Positions 41,524-53,185 of a DNA stretch of 64,000 bases are shown piece after piece. The stretch's first letter is position 1; each line of letters begins with the position of its first letter. This DNA is from Serratia marcescens (lineage in GTDB: Bacteria > Pseudomonadota > Gammaproteobacteria > Enterobacterales > Enterobacteriaceae), in assembly GCF_001902635.1 (NCBI RefSeq), contig NZ_MJAO01000006.1, positions 62,001-126,000 of the forward strand, in the 5' to 3' direction. Under the pieces are notes generated by a model. It was given only the letters and a program-made list of their open reading frames with translations, was not told the DNA's origin and made no database searches. The translations under genes were made by a program, and so were the position numbers.

Positions 41524-43032
41524 ATGAACAAAGAGATTCTGGCTGTTGTTGAAGCAGTTTCCAATGAAAAATCCCTTCCGCGCGAGAAGATTTTCGAAGC
41601 GCTGGAAACTGCATTAGCCACCGCAACCAAGAAAAAATACGAGCAGGAAATCGACGTTCGCGTCAGTATCGATCGCAAAACCGGCGACTTCGATACCTTC
41701 CGCCGTTGGGTCGCCGTAGACGAAGTGACTCAGCCAACGCGTGAGATCACGCTGGAAGCCGCTCAGTTCGAAGACCCGAGCATCGAGCTCGGCGGATACG
41801 TCGAAGATCAGATCGAATCCGTGACCTTCGACCGCATCACCACCCAAACCGCCAAGCAGGTTATCGTGCAGAAAGTGCGCGAAGCCGAGCGTGCGATGGT
41901 GGTTGACGCTTTCCGTGAACACGAAGGTGAAATCGTCACCGGTGTGGTGAAGAAAGTGAACCGTGACAGCATCGCGCTGGATCTGGGCAACAACGCCGAA
42001 GCGGTGATTGGCCGTGAAGACATGCTGCCGCGCGAAAACTTCCGTCCGGGCGACCGCATTCGCGGCGTACTGTACGCGGTGCGTCCTGAAGCTCGCGGCG
42101 CGCAGCTGTTCGTCAGCCGTTCCAGCTCGGAAATGCTGAAAGAACTGTTCCGCATCGAAGTGCCGGAAATCGGCGAAGAAGTGATCGAAATTAAAGCGGC
42201 AGCCCGCGATCCTGGCTCCCGCGCTAAAATTGCAGTGAAAACCAACGACAAGCGCATCGACCCGGTCGGCGCCTGCGTAGGCATGCGCGGCGCGCGCGTT
42301 CAGGCCGTGTCGAGCGAGCTCGGCGGCGAACGTATCGATATCATCCTGTGGGATGACAACCCGGCGCAATTCGTCATCAACGCCATGGCGCCGGCCGACG
42401 TCGCGTCGATCGTGGTAGACGAAGATAACTGCACTATGGATATCGCCGTTGAAGCCAGCAACCTGGCGCAGGCGATCGGCCGTAACGGCCAAAACGTGCG
42501 TTTGGCTTCCCAGCTGCTGAAACAACACCGCGGCGACGATCGTTGGGAACTGAACGTGATGACGGCGGACGATCTGCAGGCCAAACACCAGGCCGAAGCT
42601 CATGCCGCCATTGATACCTTCACCAAGTATCTTGATATCGACGAAGATTTCGCCACCGTACTGGTTGAAGAAGGTTTCTCCACGCTGGAAGAGCTGGCCT
42701 ACGTGCCGATCAAAGAGCTGTTGGAAATCGACGGTCTGGATGAAGATACGGTTGAAGCATTGCGCGAACGCGCCAAAGCTGCATTGACCACGCTGGCCCT
42801 GGCGCAAGAAGAAAGCCTGGGCGACAACAAACCGGCCGACGATTTGCTCAACCTGCCGGGTCTTGAGCGCAGCATGGCCTTTAAACTGGCCGCGCGTGGG
42901 GTTTGTACGCTGGAAGATCTTGCCGAGCAGGGTGTTGACGATCTGGCTGATATTGAAGGGCTTAGCGATGAGCAAGCCGGTGAGCTGATCATGGCTGCAC
43001 GCAATATCTGTTGGTTTGGCGACAACGCGTAA
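41524..43032 (+). CDS. nusA: Transcription termination/antitermination factor NusA
   Basis: 502 residues (E. coli 495) from ATG 41524. N-terminal RNA-polymerase-binding domain (1-130), S1 domain (about 135-200), two KH domains (about 230-345, with [14 protein letters not shown] and [12 protein letters not shown]) and two acidic repeats (about 365-502). NusA promotes pausing and Rho or intrinsic termination and takes part in antitermination. Cotranscribed with infB, 23 nt downstream. Confidence 0.98.
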   Translation: MNKEILAVVEAVSNEKSLPREKIFEALETALATATKKKYEQEIDVRVSIDRKTGDFDTFRRWVAVDEVTQPTREITLEAAQFEDPSIELGGYVEDQIESVTFDRITTQTAKQVIVQKVREAERAMVVDAFREHEGEIVTGVVKKVNRDSIALDLGNNAEAVIGREDMLPRENFRPGDRIRGVLYAVRPEARGAQLFVSRSSSEMLKELFRIEVPEIGEEVIEIKAAARDPGSRAKIAVKTNDKRIDPVGACVGMRGARVQAVSSELGGERIDIILWDDNPAQFVINAMAPADVASIVVDEDNCTMDIAVEASNLAQAIGRNGQNVRLASQLLKQHRGDDRWELNVMTADDLQAKHQAEAHAAIDTFTKYLDIDEDFATVLVEEGFSTLEELAYVPIKELLEIDGLDEDTVEALRERAKAALTTLALAQEESLGDNKPADDLLNLPGLERSMAFKLAARGVCTLEDLAEQGVDDLADIEGLSDEQAGELIMAARNICWFGDNA

Positions 43033-43055
43033 TAACTGTAGCAGGAAGGAACAGC

Positions 43056-45746
43056 ATGACGACAGATGTAACTGTAAAATCGCTGGCAGCAGAGATTCAG
43101 ACTCCGGTTGATCGCCTGGTACAGCAGTTTGCTGATGCAGGGATCAACAAGTCCGAGTCGGACTCTGTCACCCAGCAAGAAAAAGAAACATTGCTGGCGC
43201 ACCTGAACCGTGAACACGGCAGTGCGCCGGGTAAACTCACTTTGCAGCGCAAAACGCGCAGCACCTTGAATATCCCGAGCACCGGCGGTAAAAGTAAATC
43301 GGTGCAAATTGAGGTCCGCAAGAAACGCACTTATGTAAATCGCGATACGCAGGAAGCCCAGTTGGCTGAAGCGGCAGAGCAGGCACAGCGTGAAGCGGAA
43401 GAGCAGGCACGGCGCGAAGCGGAAGAGCTCGCAAAACGCGAAGCGGAAGCGAAGCGCGCTGCCGAAGAGCAAGCCAAACGTGAGGCCGCGGAGATTGCTA
43501 AGCGTAATTCAGCGGAAAAAGAAAAAGTGACCAATCAACATACCGACGAAATGACCAAGCCAGCTCAGGCGGAAAAAGCACGCCGTGAAGCCGAAGCCGC
43601 TGAACTGAAACGCAAAGCGGAAGAGGAAGTGCGCCGCAAGGTTGAAGAGGAAGCCAAGCGCGTGGCGGAAGAAGCCCGCCGCATGGCTGAAGAGAACGGC
43701 GAGAAGTGGGCCGAAGCCGACGCGGCAAGCGCCGCGGTTGAAAGCGCCGACTATCACGTGACCACCTCTCAGCACGCTCGCGCCGCTGAAGACGAAAACG
43801 ACGCCAAAGTTGAAGGCGATCGTCGCAGCCGCACCCGCGGCGGCAAAGCCACCAAGCAGAAGAAAGGCAACAAGCTGTCCGAATCCAAAGCGGATCGTGA
43901 AGAAGCGCGTGCCGTTACCCGTGGCGGTAAAGGCGGCAAACGCAAGCCTAGCGCTCTGCAGCAGGGCTTCAACAAGCCGGCGCAGGTGGTTAACCGCGAC
44001 GTGGTGATCGGTGAAACCATCACCGTGGCCGAGCTGGCCAACAAGATGGCGGTAAAAGGTTCTCAGGTCATCAAAGTGATGATGAAGCTGGGCGCCATGG
44101 CCACCATCAACCAGGTTATCGACCAGGAAACCGCACAGCTGGTTGCCGAAGAGATGGGCCACAAAGTGATCCTGCGTCGTGAAAACGAGCTGGAAGAAGC
44201 GCTGATGAGCGACCGTGATACGGGCGCTGCGGCCGAGCCGCGCGCGCCGGTCGTGACCATCATGGGCCACGTTGACCACGGTAAAACCTCTCTGCTGGAC
44301 TACATCCGCTCCACCAAAGTGGCGGCGGGCGAAGCCGGCGGCATTACCCAGCACATCGGTGCCTACCATGTAGAAACCGAGAACGGCATGATCACCTTCC
44401 TGGATACCCCGGGCCACGCCGCGTTTACCTCGATGCGTGCTCGCGGTGCTCAGGCGACTGACATCGTGGTTCTGGTGGTGGCAGCCGACGACGGCGTGAT
44501 GCCACAGACCATCGAAGCTATCCAGCACGCGAAAGCGGCGCAGGTGCCATTGGTGGTTGCGGTTAACAAAATCGACAAGCCGGAAGCCGATCCGGACCGC
44601 GTTAAGCAGGAACTGTCTCAGTACGGCGTGATGCCGGAAGAGTGGGGCGGCGAAGCGCAGTTCGTACACGTGTCCGCGAAAGCCGGTACCGGTATCGACG
44701 AGCTGCTGCAGGCGATCCTGCTGCAGGCCGAAGTGCTGGAGCTGAAAGCGGTACGCAGCGGCATGGCGAGCGGCGTAGTGATCGAATCCTTCCTGGATAA
44801 AGGCCGTGGCCCAGTGGCTACCGTGCTGGTGCAGGAAGGTACGCTGAACAAGGGCGACATCGTCCTGTGCGGCTTCGAATACGGCCGTGTGCGTGCGATG
44901 CGCGACGAACTGGGTCGTGAAGTGACCTCCGCCGGTCCATCTATCCCTGTGGAAATCCTGGGTTTGTCCAGCGTGCCTGCAGCGGGTGATGAAGCGACCG
45001 TGGTGCGTGACGAGAAGAAAGCGCGTGAAGTTGCGCTGTATCGTCAGGGCAAGTTCCGCGAAGTCAAACTGGCGCGTCAGCAGAAGTCCAAGCTGGAAAA
45101 CATGTTCGCCAACATGACCGACGGCGAAGTGTCCGAGCTGAACATCGTACTGAAATCCGACGTACAGGGTTCTTGCGAAGCGATCAGCGATTCACTGCTG
45201 AAACTCTCCACCGACGAAGTGAAGGTGAAGATTGTCGGCTCCGGCGTAGGTGGCATCACCGAAACCGACGCGACGCTGGCTGCGGCTTCCAACGCCATCA
45301 TCCTGGGCTTCAACGTGCGTGCCGATGCTTCTGCGCGCCGCGTGATCGAAGCGGAAAGCCTGGATCTGCGTTACTACTCCGTGATCTATAACCTGATCGA
45401 CGAAGTGAAGCAGGCGATGAGCGGTATGCTGGCGCCGGAATACAAGCAGCAGATCATCGGCCTGGCCGAAGTGCGCGACGTGTTCAAATCGCCTAAGTTC
45501 GGCGCTATCGCCGGCTGTATGGTTACCGAAGGGACCATCAAGCGTCACAACCCAATCCGCGTACTGCGCGACAACGTGGTTATCTATGAAGGCGAGCTGG
45601 AATCCCTGCGCCGCTTCAAGGATGACGTTAACGAAGTCCGTAACGGCATGGAATGTGGTATCGGCGTTAAGAACTATAACGACGTGCGCGTCGGCGACAT
45701 GATCGAAGTGTTCGAAATCATTGAGATCCAACGCACCATCGCTTAA
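43056..45746 (+). CDS. infB: Translation initiation factor IF-2
   Basis: 896 residues (E. coli 890). N-terminal IF2 domain (1-50), a long charged helical region of Glu-Ala-Arg/Lys repeats (about 100-230), then a linker, the G domain with GHVDHGKTS (about 404-412), DTPGHAAF and NKIDKPEAD, and C-terminal domains that bind formyl-Met-tRNA. E. coli makes shorter IF2 forms from internal starts; an ATG in [13 protein letters not shown] (near residue 165) could do the same here, untested. Confidence 0.98.
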   Translation: MTTDVTVKSLAAEIQTPVDRLVQQFADAGINKSESDSVTQQEKETLLAHLNREHGSAPGKLTLQRKTRSTLNIPSTGGKSKSVQIEVRKKRTYVNRDTQEAQLAEAAEQAQREAEEQARREAEELAKREAEAKRAAEEQAKREAAEIAKRNSAEKEKVTNQHTDEMTKPAQAEKARREAEAAELKRKAEEEVRRKVEEEAKRVAEEARRMAEENGEKWAEADAASAAVESADYHVTTSQHARAAEDENDAKVEGDRRSRTRGGKATKQKKGNKLSESKADREEARAVTRGGKGGKRKPSALQQGFNKPAQVVNRDVVIGETITVAELANKMAVKGSQVIKVMMKLGAMATINQVIDQETAQLVAEEMGHKVILRRENELEEALMSDRDTGAAAEPRAPVVTIMGHVDHGKTSLLDYIRSTKVAAGEAGGITQHIGAYHVETENGMITFLDTPGHAAFTSMRARGAQATDIVVLVVAADDGVMPQTIEAIQHAKAAQVPLVVAVNKIDKPEADPDRVKQELSQYGVMPEEWGGEAQFVHVSAKAGTGIDELLQAILLQAEVLELKAVRSGMASGVVIESFLDKGRGPVATVLVQEGTLNKGDIVLCGFEYGRVRAMRDELGREVTSAGPSIPVEILGLSSVPAAGDEATVVRDEKKAREVALYRQGKFREVKLARQQKSKLENMFANMTDGEVSELNIVLKSDVQGSCEAISDSLLKLSTDEVKVKIVGSGVGGITETDATLAAASNAIILGFNVRADASARRVIEAESLDLRYYSVIYNLIDEVKQAMSGMLAPEYKQQIIGLAEVRDVFKSPKFGAIAGCMVTEGTIKRHNPIRVLRDNVVIYEGELESLRRFKDDVNEVRNGMECGIGVKNYNDVRVGDMIEVFEIIEIQRTIA

Positions 45747-45775
45747 CGATTGCACATCTGCTTATATCTGTTTAC

Positions 45776-45795
45776 GGGGGGCCTTTGTGCCCCCC
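45776..45795 (+). terminator. GC hairpin between infB and rbfA
   Basis: Perfect 7-bp stem GGGGGGC / GCCCCCC (45776-45782 with 45789-45795) without a real T tract. It may be a pausing, processing or mRNA-stability element rather than a true terminator, because the operon continues. Confidence 0.4.
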
Positions 45796-45816
45796 GATTT
45801 GTCTGGAGAATCCAAA

Positions 45817-46227
45817 ATGGCAAAAGAATTCAGCCGCGGTCAACGCGTGGCGCAAGAGATGCAGAAAGAGATTGCGATCATTCTGCAGCGTGAAGTTAAA
45901 GATCCGCGCGTCGGCATGGCGACCGTTTCCGGCGTAGAAGTTTCCCGTGATCTGGCGTACGCCAAAGTTTACGTCACCTTCCTGAACGTATTGACCGAGA
46001 ACCACGATCCGGATCTGGTCACCAACGGCATCAAAGCGTTGCAGGACGCTTCCGGTTACATCCGCACCCTGCTGGGCAAAGCGATGCGCCTGCGCGTGGT
46101 GCCGGAGCTGACTTTCGCTTATGACAACTCCCTGGTGGAAGGCATGCGCATGTCCAACCTGGTGACCAACGTGGTGAAGAACGACGCCGAGCGCCGTTCC
46201 GCCGCAGGCGATGACAAGGAGGATTAA
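45817..46227 (+). CDS. rbfA: Ribosome-binding factor A
   Basis: 136 residues from ATG 45817. KH-like fold starting [20 protein letters not shown], with [19 protein letters not shown]; the C-terminal tail is charged. It matures the 30S 5' end of 16S rRNA and is needed at low temperature. Its stop TAA overlaps the truB ATG (TAATG), giving tight coupling. Confidence 0.97.
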   Translation: MAKEFSRGQRVAQEMQKEIAIILQREVKDPRVGMATVSGVEVSRDLAYAKVYVTFLNVLTENHDPDLVTNGIKALQDASGYIRTLLGKAMRLRVVPELTFAYDNSLVEGMRMSNLVTNVVKNDAERRSAAGDDKED

Positions 46228-47171
46228 TGAGTCGCCCTCGTCGCCGCGGCCGTGACATCCACGGCGTTCTGTTGCTGGACAAGCCACAGGGCTTGTCGTC
46301 CAACGATGCGCTGCAAAAAGTAAAACGCCTGTACAATGCCAACCGGGCGGGCCATACCGGCGCGCTCGATCCGTTGGCGACCGGCATGCTGCCTATCTGC
46401 CTGGGCGAAGCGACCAAGTTTTCGCAATACCTGCTCGATTCCGATAAACGCTATCGGGTAATCGCCAAGCTGGGGCAGCGTACCGATACCTCCGACGCCG
46501 ACGGCCAGATCGTGCAGGAGCGCCCGGTGAACTTCACCCAAGCGCAGCTCGACGCGGCGCTGGACACCTTCCGCGGCGACATCCAGCAGGTGCCGTCGAT
46601 GTATTCGGCGCTGAAATACCAAGGCAAGAAACTCTACGAGTATGCGCGCCAGGGGATTGAAGTGCCGCGCGAAGCGCGCAGCATCACGGTGTACGAGCTG
46701 CAGTTTATCCGCTGGGAAGGGGATGAGCTGGAGCTGGAGATCCACTGCTCGAAAGGCACCTACATTCGCACCATCACCGACGATCTCGGTGAGCTGCTGG
46801 GCTGCGGCGCGCACGTGATCTATCTGCGCCGCCTGCAGGTGGCGACCTACCCGATTGCGCGCATGGTGACGTTGGAGCAACTGAACGCCTTGCTGGCGCA
46901 GGCGCAGGAACAAGAGATCGCCTCCGGCGAGCTGCTCGATCCGCTGCTGATGCCGATGGACAGCCCGGTTGAGAACTATCCGGAAGTGAATTTGCTGCCG
47001 GTAGTGGCGGGCTACGTCAAGCAGGGGCAGCCGGTGCAGGTTGCCGGTGCGCCGGCCTCCGGCATGGTGCGCATCACCGAAGGTGAAGAGCGGAAATTCA
47101 TCGGCGTTGGCGACATCGCCGAGGATGGTCGCGTGGCGCCGCGCCGCCTGGTGGTCGAGCATTTCGACTGA
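46227..47171 (+). CDS. truB: tRNA pseudouridine-55 synthase TruB
   Basis: 314 residues, E. coli length. The catalytic Asp48 lies in [35 protein letters not shown] and the C-terminal PUA domain (about 250-314) are present. It makes the conserved pseudouridine in the T loop of all elongator tRNAs. Translationally coupled to rbfA. rpsO, downstream, has its own promoter. Confidence 0.98.
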   Translation: MSRPRRRGRDIHGVLLLDKPQGLSSNDALQKVKRLYNANRAGHTGALDPLATGMLPICLGEATKFSQYLLDSDKRYRVIAKLGQRTDTSDADGQIVQERPVNFTQAQLDAALDTFRGDIQQVPSMYSALKYQGKKLYEYARQGIEVPREARSITVYELQFIRWEGDELELEIHCSKGTYIRTITDDLGELLGCGAHVIYLRRLQVATYPIARMVTLEQLNALLAQAQEQEIASGELLDPLLMPMDSPVENYPEVNLLPVVAGYVKQGQPVQVAGAPASGMVRITEGEERKFIGVGDIAEDGRVAPRRLVVEHFD

Positions 47172-47191
47172 CGGCGGGGCACTGCGTCGCC

Positions 47192-47220
47192 TTGCGATCG
47201 CACTGCGCTAAGAGTAGAAT
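47192..47220 (+). promoter_or_regulatory. Sigma-70 promoter of rpsO
   Basis: TTGCGA at 47192-47197 and TAGAAT at 47215-47220 with a 17-bp spacer, 75 bp upstream of rpsO. Confidence 0.75.
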
Positions 47221-47295
47221 GGCGCAGCTTATGCATTGGGTTGCTGAATTAGAGATCGGCGCCTGTATTTATTATCTATAATCTGGAGTATTACA

Positions 47296-47565
47296 ATGTC
47301 TCTAAGTGTTGAAGCTAAAGCTCAAATCGTAGCTGATTTCGGTCGTGGTACTAACGACAGCGGTTCTACCGAAGTTCAGGTTGCCCTGCTGACTGCGCAG
47401 ATCAACCATCTGCAAGGCCACTTCTCCGAGCACAAAAAAGATCACCACAGCCGTCGTGGTCTGCTGCGTATGGTTTCTCAGCGTCGTAAGCTGCTGGACT
47501 ACCTGAAGCGTAAAGATGTAGCACGTTACACCAGCCTGATCGAGCGTCTGGGTCTGCGTCGCTAA
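47296..47565 (+). CDS. rpsO: 30S ribosomal protein S15
   Basis: 89 residues, the usual length, starting [18 protein letters not shown], with the [25 protein letters not shown] rRNA-binding helices. S15 is a primary binder of the 16S rRNA central domain and in E. coli represses its own translation through a leader pseudoknot; the 75-nt leader here could do the same but I did not fold it. Confidence 0.98.
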   Translation: MSLSVEAKAQIVADFGRGTNDSGSTEVQVALLTAQINHLQGHFSEHKKDHHSRRGLLRMVSQRRKLLDYLKRKDVARYTSLIERLGLRR

Positions 47566-47583
47566 TCTAGCAAGTTTCAGTGG

Positions 47584-47612
47584 AAAGGGGCCTATTTTGG
47601 CCCCTTTCTTCT
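47584..47612 (+). terminator. Intrinsic terminator after rpsO
   Basis: Perfect 9-bp stem AAAGGGGCC / GGCCCCTTT (47584-47592 with 47599-47607), TATTTT loop, then CTTCT. In E. coli this terminator is leaky and lets transcripts continue into pnp. Confidence 0.85.
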
Positions 47613-47683
47613 AGGAAGCATAAGCAAATCAGGTTAATGTATTACTGATGTTTCCAAACAGGCTCTTCCGTTACAGAGGTTCG

Positions 47684-47739
47684 CGCGGCTAATGAGAGGC
47701 TTTATCTCCCGCTTGAGGTAAGGATTGTCATTAGTCGCG
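47684..47739 (+). promoter_or_regulatory. RNase III-type hairpin in the pnp leader
   Basis: 12-bp arms CGCGGCTAATGA / TCATTAGTCGCG (47684-47695 with 47728-47739, one G-U pair) close a long stem-loop 83 nt before pnp. In E. coli an equivalent hairpin is cut by RNase III and then degraded by PNPase itself, which autoregulates pnp. Confidence 0.8.
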
Positions 47740-47821
47740 AGGATGTAGTGAGAAGGCAAATCGAGTCACAGGCGTGTCGAGTCGTCAATGCGATTGCGCG
47801 CCGCTAATCAAGGATATAATT

Positions 47822-49939
47822 TTGCTGACACCGATCATTCGCAAATTCCAGTATGGCCAGCATACCGTCACCATCGAAACCGGCATGATGGCTCGTCAGG
47901 CCACCGCTGCCGTTATGGTGAGCATGGATGACACCGCCGTATTCGTTACCGTCGTTGGCCAGAAAAAAGCCAAGCCGGGCCAGAGCTTCTTCCCGCTGAC
48001 CGTTAACTACCAAGAGCGTACTTACGCCGCCGGCCGTATCCCGGGCAGCTTCTTCCGTCGCGAAGGCCGTCCGAGCGAAGGCGAGACTCTGACTTCCCGT
48101 CTGATTGACCGTCCGATTCGCCCACTGTTCCCGGACAGCTTCCTGAACGAAGTGCAGGTGATTGCGACCGTGGTTTCCGTTAACCCGCAGGTGAACCCGG
48201 ACATCGTGGCGATGATCGGTGCTTCTGCCGCCCTGAGCCTGTCCGGTATTCCGTTCAACGGCCCAATCGGCGCAGCGCGCGTGGGTTACATCAACGACCA
48301 GTACGTGCTGAACCCGACTTCCGACGAACTGAAAGAAAGCCGTCTGGATCTGGTGGTTGCCGGTACTGCGGGCGCGGTGCTGATGGTTGAATCCGAAGCG
48401 GACGTGCTGAGCGAAGATCAGATGCTGGGCGCCGTAGTGTTCGGCCACGACCAGCAGCAAGTGGTTATCGAAAACATCAACGCGCTGGTTGCCGAAGCCG
48501 GCAAGCCGAAGTGGGATTGGCAGGCGCCTGCAGTCAACGAAGCGCTGCACGCGCGCGTGGCTGAACTGGCCGAAGCTCGCCTGGGCGACGCTTACCACAT
48601 CACCGAAAAACAAGAGCGTTACGCTCAGGTTGACGTGATCAAAGACAGCGTCGTCGAAACCCTGCTGGCGCAGGACGAAACGCTGGATGCCTCTGAAATT
48701 CAAGACATCCTGGGCAACGTTGAGAAGAACGTGGTGCGCAGCCGCGTACTGCGTGGCGAGCCGCGTATCGACGGCCGTGAGAAAGACATGATCCGTGGCC
48801 TGGACGTGCGCACCGGCGTACTGCCGCGCACCCACGGTTCCGCGCTGTTCACCCGTGGCGAAACTCAGGCGCTGGTTACCGCGACCCTGGGCACCGCGCG
48901 CGACGCACAGAACCTGGACGAGCTGATGGGCGAGAAGACCGACAGCTTCCTGTTCCACTACAACTTCCCTCCATACTCCGTAGGTGAAACCGGCATGGTC
49001 GGTTCTCCTAAGCGTCGTGAAATCGGTCACGGTCGCCTGGCGAAACGCGGCGTATTGGCTATGATGCCTAAACCGGAAGATTTCCCGTACACGGTGCGTG
49101 TGGTTTCCGAAATCACCGAATCCAACGGTTCTTCTTCCATGGCTTCCGTGTGCGGCGCATCTCTGGCGCTGATGGACGCTGGTGTGCCAATCAAAGCCGC
49201 CGTTGCGGGTATCGCGATGGGCCTGGTGAAAGAAGCCGACAACTACGTGGTTCTGTCCGACATTCTGGGTGACGAAGATCACCTGGGCGACATGGACTTC
49301 AAAGTGGCCGGTAGCCGCGACGGTATCACCGCGCTGCAGATGGACATCAAAATCGAAGGCATCACCCGCGAAATCATGCAGGTGGCTCTGAACCAGGCCA
49401 AGGGCGCGCGTCTGCACATCCTGGGCGTGATGGAACAGGCGATCAGCACCCCGCGCGGCGATATCTCCGAGTTCGCACCGCGTATTCACACTATCCGCAT
49501 CAACCCGGATAAGATCAAAGACGTGATCGGTAAGGGCGGTTCCGTTATCCGCGCGCTGACCGAAGAGACTGGCACTACCATCGAAATCGAAGATGATGGT
49601 ACAGTTAAAATCGCTGCGACCGACGGTGAGAAGGCGAAATTCGCTATCCGTCGTATCGAAGAGATCACGGCAGAGATCGAAGTGGGCCGCGTTTACCAGG
49701 GTAAAGTGACCCGTATCGTTGATTTCGGCGCGTTCGTCGCCATCGGCGGCGGTAAAGAAGGCCTGGTGCACATTTCTCAGATCGCCGACAAGCGCGTTGA
49801 GAAAGTGACCGACTATCTGCAGATGGGTCAGGAAGTGCCGGTTAAGGTACTGGAAGTTGACCGTCAGGGCCGCGTGCGTCTGAGCATCAAAGAAGCGATG
49901 GCGCCGGAAGCGGGTTCGCCTGCGCCTGAAGCAGAATAA
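47822..49939 (+). CDS. pnp: Polyribonucleotide nucleotidyltransferase (PNPase)
   Basis: 705 residues from TTG 47822, chosen for AAGGA 8 nt upstream and agreement with the E. coli start ([16 protein letters not shown]). Two RNase PH-like domains (about 1-215 and 315-545) separated by a helical domain, then KH (about 555-615, [15 protein letters not shown]) and S1 (about 620-690). A phosphorolytic 3'-5' exoribonuclease of the degradosome. The tail after S1 is shorter than in E. coli. Confidence 0.97.
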   Translation: MLTPIIRKFQYGQHTVTIETGMMARQATAAVMVSMDDTAVFVTVVGQKKAKPGQSFFPLTVNYQERTYAAGRIPGSFFRREGRPSEGETLTSRLIDRPIRPLFPDSFLNEVQVIATVVSVNPQVNPDIVAMIGASAALSLSGIPFNGPIGAARVGYINDQYVLNPTSDELKESRLDLVVAGTAGAVLMVESEADVLSEDQMLGAVVFGHDQQQVVIENINALVAEAGKPKWDWQAPAVNEALHARVAELAEARLGDAYHITEKQERYAQVDVIKDSVVETLLAQDETLDASEIQDILGNVEKNVVRSRVLRGEPRIDGREKDMIRGLDVRTGVLPRTHGSALFTRGETQALVTATLGTARDAQNLDELMGEKTDSFLFHYNFPPYSVGETGMVGSPKRREIGHGRLAKRGVLAMMPKPEDFPYTVRVVSEITESNGSSSMASVCGASLALMDAGVPIKAAVAGIAMGLVKEADNYVVLSDILGDEDHLGDMDFKVAGSRDGITALQMDIKIEGITREIMQVALNQAKGARLHILGVMEQAISTPRGDISEFAPRIHTIRINPDKIKDVIGKGGSVIRALTEETGTTIEIEDDGTVKIAATDGEKAKFAIRRIEEITAEIEVGRVYQGKVTRIVDFGAFVAIGGGKEGLVHISQIADKRVEKVTDYLQMGQEVPVKVLEVDRQGRVRLSIKEAMAPEAGSPAPEAE

Positions 49940-49955
49940 CTGTATAGATAGTTTT

Positions 49956-49985
49956 ACAGCTCCCCGCCATGGGGTTGGGAGCTGT
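49956..49985 (+). other. Hairpin between pnp and nlpI
   Basis: 9-bp stem ACAGCTCCC / GGGAGCTGT (49956-49964 with 49977-49985) with no T tract; probably an RNA processing or stability element within the pnp-nlpI transcript. Confidence 0.4.
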
Positions 49986-50067
49986 TCGTATCGCGCGGGT
50001 AGGATGCCTGCGTATTAGCAAACGGAGGACAGGACGTTCATCCAATGTTTGTCTTCGGGAGTGGGAA

Positions 50068-50952
50068 ATGAAGCCTTTCTTGCGCTGGTGTTACGTTGCG
50101 ACAGCACTCATGCTGGCAGGATGCAGCAACCATGATTGGCGTAAAGACGAAGTTTTGGCGATCCCGTTGCAGCCTACGTTGCAGCAGGAAGTGATCCTGG
50201 CGCGCATGGAACAAATTCTTGCCAGCCGGGCACTGACGGACGACGAACGCGCACAGCTTTTATATGAGCGCGGTGTGCTGTATGATAGCCTCGGGTTACG
50301 TGCATTAGCGCGCAATGATTTCTCGCAGGCGCTGGCGATACGTCCCGACATGCCGGAAGTTTTCAACTACCTGGGCATTTACTTAACGCAGGCAGGCAAT
50401 TTTGATGCTGCCTATGAAGCGTTTGATTCTGTACTAGAGCTTGATCCAACTTACAATTACGCGCGTTTAAACCGGGGCATCGCACTGTATTATGGCGGCC
50501 GCTTCCCGTTGGCGCAGGATGATCTGCTGGCGTTTTATCAAGACGACCCAAACGATCCCTTCCGTTCGTTATGGCTGTATCTGGTGGAGCGAGAAATCGA
50601 TCCCAAGAAGGCTGAGGTAGCGCTTCAACAGCGCTATGACAAAGCGGACAGAGGGCAATGGGGATGGAATATTGTCGAATTCTACCTGGGCAAGATCAGC
50701 GAAAAAACGCTGATGGAACGCCTCAAGGCAGATGCAACGGATAACACTTCGCTCGCTGAGCATCTCAGTGAAACTGACTTCTATTTGGGTAAACACTACC
50801 TGAGTCTGGGGGACAAGGACACCGCTTCGGCGCTGTTCAAACTGACGGTGTCTAACAACGTTCACAACTTCGTTGAGCACCGCTATGCATTGTTGGAATT
50901 GGCGCTTTTGGGCCAAGAGCAAGACGACCTATCGGAATCGGACCAGCAATAG
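50068..50952 (+). CDS. nlpI: Lipoprotein NlpI
   Basis: 294 residues from ATG 50068 (GGGA ribosome site; the frame from 49969 has no signal peptide). Lipobox LAGC with Cys19 and Ser20 after it, so outer-membrane sorting is expected. The mature part consists of tetratricopeptide repeats (about 60-280). NlpI is an adaptor for murein hydrolases and the Prc protease. Same position, between pnp and deaD, as in E. coli. Confidence 0.97.
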   Translation: MKPFLRWCYVATALMLAGCSNHDWRKDEVLAIPLQPTLQQEVILARMEQILASRALTDDERAQLLYERGVLYDSLGLRALARNDFSQALAIRPDMPEVFNYLGIYLTQAGNFDAAYEAFDSVLELDPTYNYARLNRGIALYYGGRFPLAQDDLLAFYQDDPNDPFRSLWLYLVEREIDPKKAEVALQQRYDKADRGQWGWNIVEFYLGKISEKTLMERLKADATDNTSLAEHLSETDFYLGKHYLSLGDKDTASALFKLTVSNNVHNFVEHRYALLELALLGQEQDDLSESDQQ

Positions 50953-50966
50953 CTGACGAACACCTC

Positions 50967-51090
50967 TACCCAATAGATTTTAAGTTGCGGCAAGGCGGCA
51001 ATCGAACGAATCCCTGGGAGCTTAGTTCACTAAGTGACGAGGGTGAGGGAGAGCAGCCAACACAGCGGCAGCTTGAAAGATGAAGGGTAA
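50967..51090. repeat. ERIC-type intergenic repeat element
   Basis: About 124 bp with the ERIC core: GGCAAGGCGGCAA, then GAATCCCTGGGAGCTTAG, CTAAGTGACGAGGGTGAG, GCAGCCAACACAGC and a GCAGCTTGAAAGATGA end. The ends are imperfect inverted repeats (TACCCAATAG... and ...AAGGGTAA). It lies between nlpI and yrbN-deaD, the usual intergenic setting, and would be transcribed as a hairpin RNA. Confidence 0.85.
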
Positions 51091-51122
51091 TCAGCCTGAT
51101 GAACATTGGTTTTACGCCAAAG

Positions 51123-51156
51123 TTATCGCCTTAACGGGCGAGGGCTTTTTTGTTCG
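51123..51156 (+). terminator. Terminator upstream of yrbN-deaD
   Basis: ATCGCC / GGGCGA arms around TTAAC, followed by GGGCTTTTTTG. It ends the nlpI transcript after the ERIC element. Confidence 0.6.
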
Positions 51157-51192
51157 TTTTATAATCTAATTTGAGCCGGTTCACACTTTTCA

Positions 51193-51273
51193 ATGAAAAT
51201 GACTGAAAATTTTCTCGACGAGTTATGTAGACTGGCTGCCATTATTAATGAGGCACGTGTACATGACGACTGA
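51193..51273 (+). CDS. yrbN: YrbN, 26-residue peptide overlapping deaD
   Basis: ATG at 51193, TGA at 51271-51273; the peptide runs [13 protein letters not shown] then [14 protein letters not shown] small protein YrbN of this length is annotated directly upstream of deaD in E. coli. Its last codons overlap the deaD start at 51263 by 11 nt in another frame, so its translation probably opens or couples to deaD. The function is unknown; a leader-peptide role for the cold-shock gene deaD is inference. Confidence 0.75.
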   Translation: MKMTENFLDELCRLAAIINEARVHDD

Positions 51274-53185
51274 GTTTGAAACCTCTTTTGCTGATCTGGG
51301 GCTGTCTGCTCCAATCATTTCCGCCCTGAACGATCTGGGCTATGAAAAACCTTCTCCGATCCAGGCTGAGTGTATTCCTCACCTGTTGAACGGCCGCGAC
51401 GTTCTGGGCATGGCACAGACCGGTAGTGGTAAAACCGCAGCGTTCTCGCTGCCGCTGCTGCACAACCTGCAGGCAGACCTGAAAGCACCTCAGATCCTGG
51501 TGCTGGCGCCGACCCGCGAACTGGCGGTTCAGGTTGCCGAAGCGATGACCGATTTCTCCAAACACATGAACGGCGTCAACGTGGTGGCCCTGTACGGCGG
51601 CCAGCGTTACGACGTGCAGCTGCGCGCTCTGCGCCAGGGCCCGCAAATCGTGGTGGGTACCCCAGGCCGTCTGCTGGATCACCTGAAACGTGGCACCCTG
51701 AACCTCTCTAACCTGAGCGGTCTGGTACTGGATGAAGCCGACGAAATGCTGCGCATGGGCTTTATCGAAGACGTAGAAACCATCATGGCAGAGATCCCGG
51801 CTGAACATCAGACCGCGCTGTTCTCCGCCACCATGCCGGAAGCGATCCGTCGCATCACCCGCCGCTTTATGAAAGAGCCGCAGGAAGTGCGCATCCAGTC
51901 CAGCGTGACCACCCGTCCGGACATCAGCCAGAGCTACTGGTCGGTGTACGGCATGCGTAAAAACGAAGCGCTGGTGCGTTTCCTGGAAGCCGAAGACTTT
52001 GACGCGGCGATCATCTTCGTGCGCACCAAGAACGCGACCCTGGAAGTGGCCGAAGCGCTGGAGCGCAGCGGTTACAGCAGCGCCGCGCTGAACGGCGACA
52101 TGAACCAGGCGCTGCGTGAGCAGACCCTGGAGCGCCTGAAAGACGGTCGTCTGGATATCCTGATCGCCACCGACGTTGCGGCCCGTGGCCTGGACGTTGA
52201 GCGCATCAGCCTGGTTGTCAACTATGACATCCCGATGGACTCCGAATCTTACGTTCACCGTATCGGCCGTACCGGTCGTGCGGGCCGCGCCGGCCGCGCG
52301 CTGCTGTTCGTGGAAAACCGCGAACGCCGCCTGCTGCGCAACATCGAACGCACCATGAAGCTGACTATCCCGGAAGTGGAGCTGCCGAACGCAGAACTGC
52401 TGGGCGAGCGTCGTCTGGCCAAGTTCGCCGCGAAAGTTCAGCAGCAGCTGGAAAGCAGCGATCTGGACCTGTACCGCGCACTGCTGACCAAACTGCAGCC
52501 GGAAGAAGAGCTGGATATGGAAACCCTGGCCGCAGCACTGCTGAAAATGGCTCAGGGCGAGCGTCCGCTGATCCTGCCACCGGATCCGGTCTTCAAGCCG
52601 CGTCAGCGCCGTGAGTTCAACGACCGTGACGATCGTCGCGGTGACCGTGGCGACCGCCGCGACAGCCGCGACGGCGATCGTCCGCGTCGCGAACGTCGTG
52701 ACGTTGGCGAGATGCAGCTGTACCGCATCGAAGTGGGCCGGGATGACGGCGTAGAAGTCCGTCACATCGTTGGCGCTATCGCTAACGAAGGCGACATCAG
52801 CAGCCGTTACATCGGTAACATCAAGCTGTTCGCTTCCCACTCCACCATCGAGCTGCCAAAAGGCATGCCGGGCGAGATCCTGAATCACTTCACTCGTACC
52901 CGCATTCTGAACAAGCCGATGAACATGCAGCTGTTGGGCGATGCACAGCCGTTCGAACGTCGCGAGCGTCGTGACGGCGGTAACGGTGGCGAGCGTCGCG
53001 GAAACGGTCGTCCGTTTAACGGCGAACGTCGCGAAGGCGGCCCACGTCGTTCCTTCGGCGAACGTCGTGAAGGCGGTAACGGTGGCGAGCGTCGTGGTGG
53101 TAACTACAACCGTGACGGCAAGCCAGCTCCACGTCGTGATGACGGCGCACCGGCAGCACCACGTCGTCGTTTCGGCGACGCGTAA
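51263..53185 (+). CDS. deaD: DEAD-box RNA helicase DeaD (CsdA)
   Basis: 640 residues from ATG 51263. Helicase motifs in order: Q motif near 34, AQTGSGKT (51-58), PTREL, TPGR, DEAD (157-160), SAT (188-190), ARGLD and [11 protein letters not shown]. Then a DbpA-like RNA-binding domain (about 490-560) and an Arg/Gly-rich tail with repeated GERREGG-type units. It remodels rRNA and mRNA at low temperature and joins the cold degradosome. Coupled to yrbN. Confidence 0.97.
   Translation: MTTEFETSFADLGLSAPIISALNDLGYEKPSPIQAECIPHLLNGRDVLGMAQTGSGKTAAFSLPLLHNLQADLKAPQILVLAPTRELAVQVAEAMTDFSKHMNGVNVVALYGGQRYDVQLRALRQGPQIVVGTPGRLLDHLKRGTLNLSNLSGLVLDEADEMLRMGFIEDVETIMAEIPAEHQTALFSATMPEAIRRITRRFMKEPQEVRIQSSVTTRPDISQSYWSVYGMRKNEALVRFLEAEDFDAAIIFVRTKNATLEVAEALERSGYSSAALNGDMNQALREQTLERLKDGRLDILIATDVAARGLDVERISLVVNYDIPMDSESYVHRIGRTGRAGRAGRALLFVENRERRLLRNIERTMKLTIPEVELPNAELLGERRLAKFAAKVQQQLESSDLDLYRALLTKLQPEEELDMETLAAALLKMAQGERPLILPPDPVFKPRQRREFNDRDDRRGDRGDRRDSRDGDRPRRERRDVGEMQLYRIEVGRDDGVEVRHIVGAIANEGDISSRYIGNIKLFASHSTIELPKGMPGEILNHFTRTRILNKPMNMQLLGDAQPFERRERRDGGNGGERRGNGRPFNGERREGGPRRSFGERREGGNGGERRGGNYNRDGKPAPRRDDGAPAAPRRRFGDA

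Noticed and set aside
43500-43560. Internal translation starts for shorter IF2 forms
   Set aside because: Met codons occur at a position comparable to E. coli, but no convincing internal ribosome site could be singled out by eye.
47804-49771. 655-codon open frame opposite pnp
   Set aside because: A shadow frame; PNPase matches its family from end to end on the other strand.
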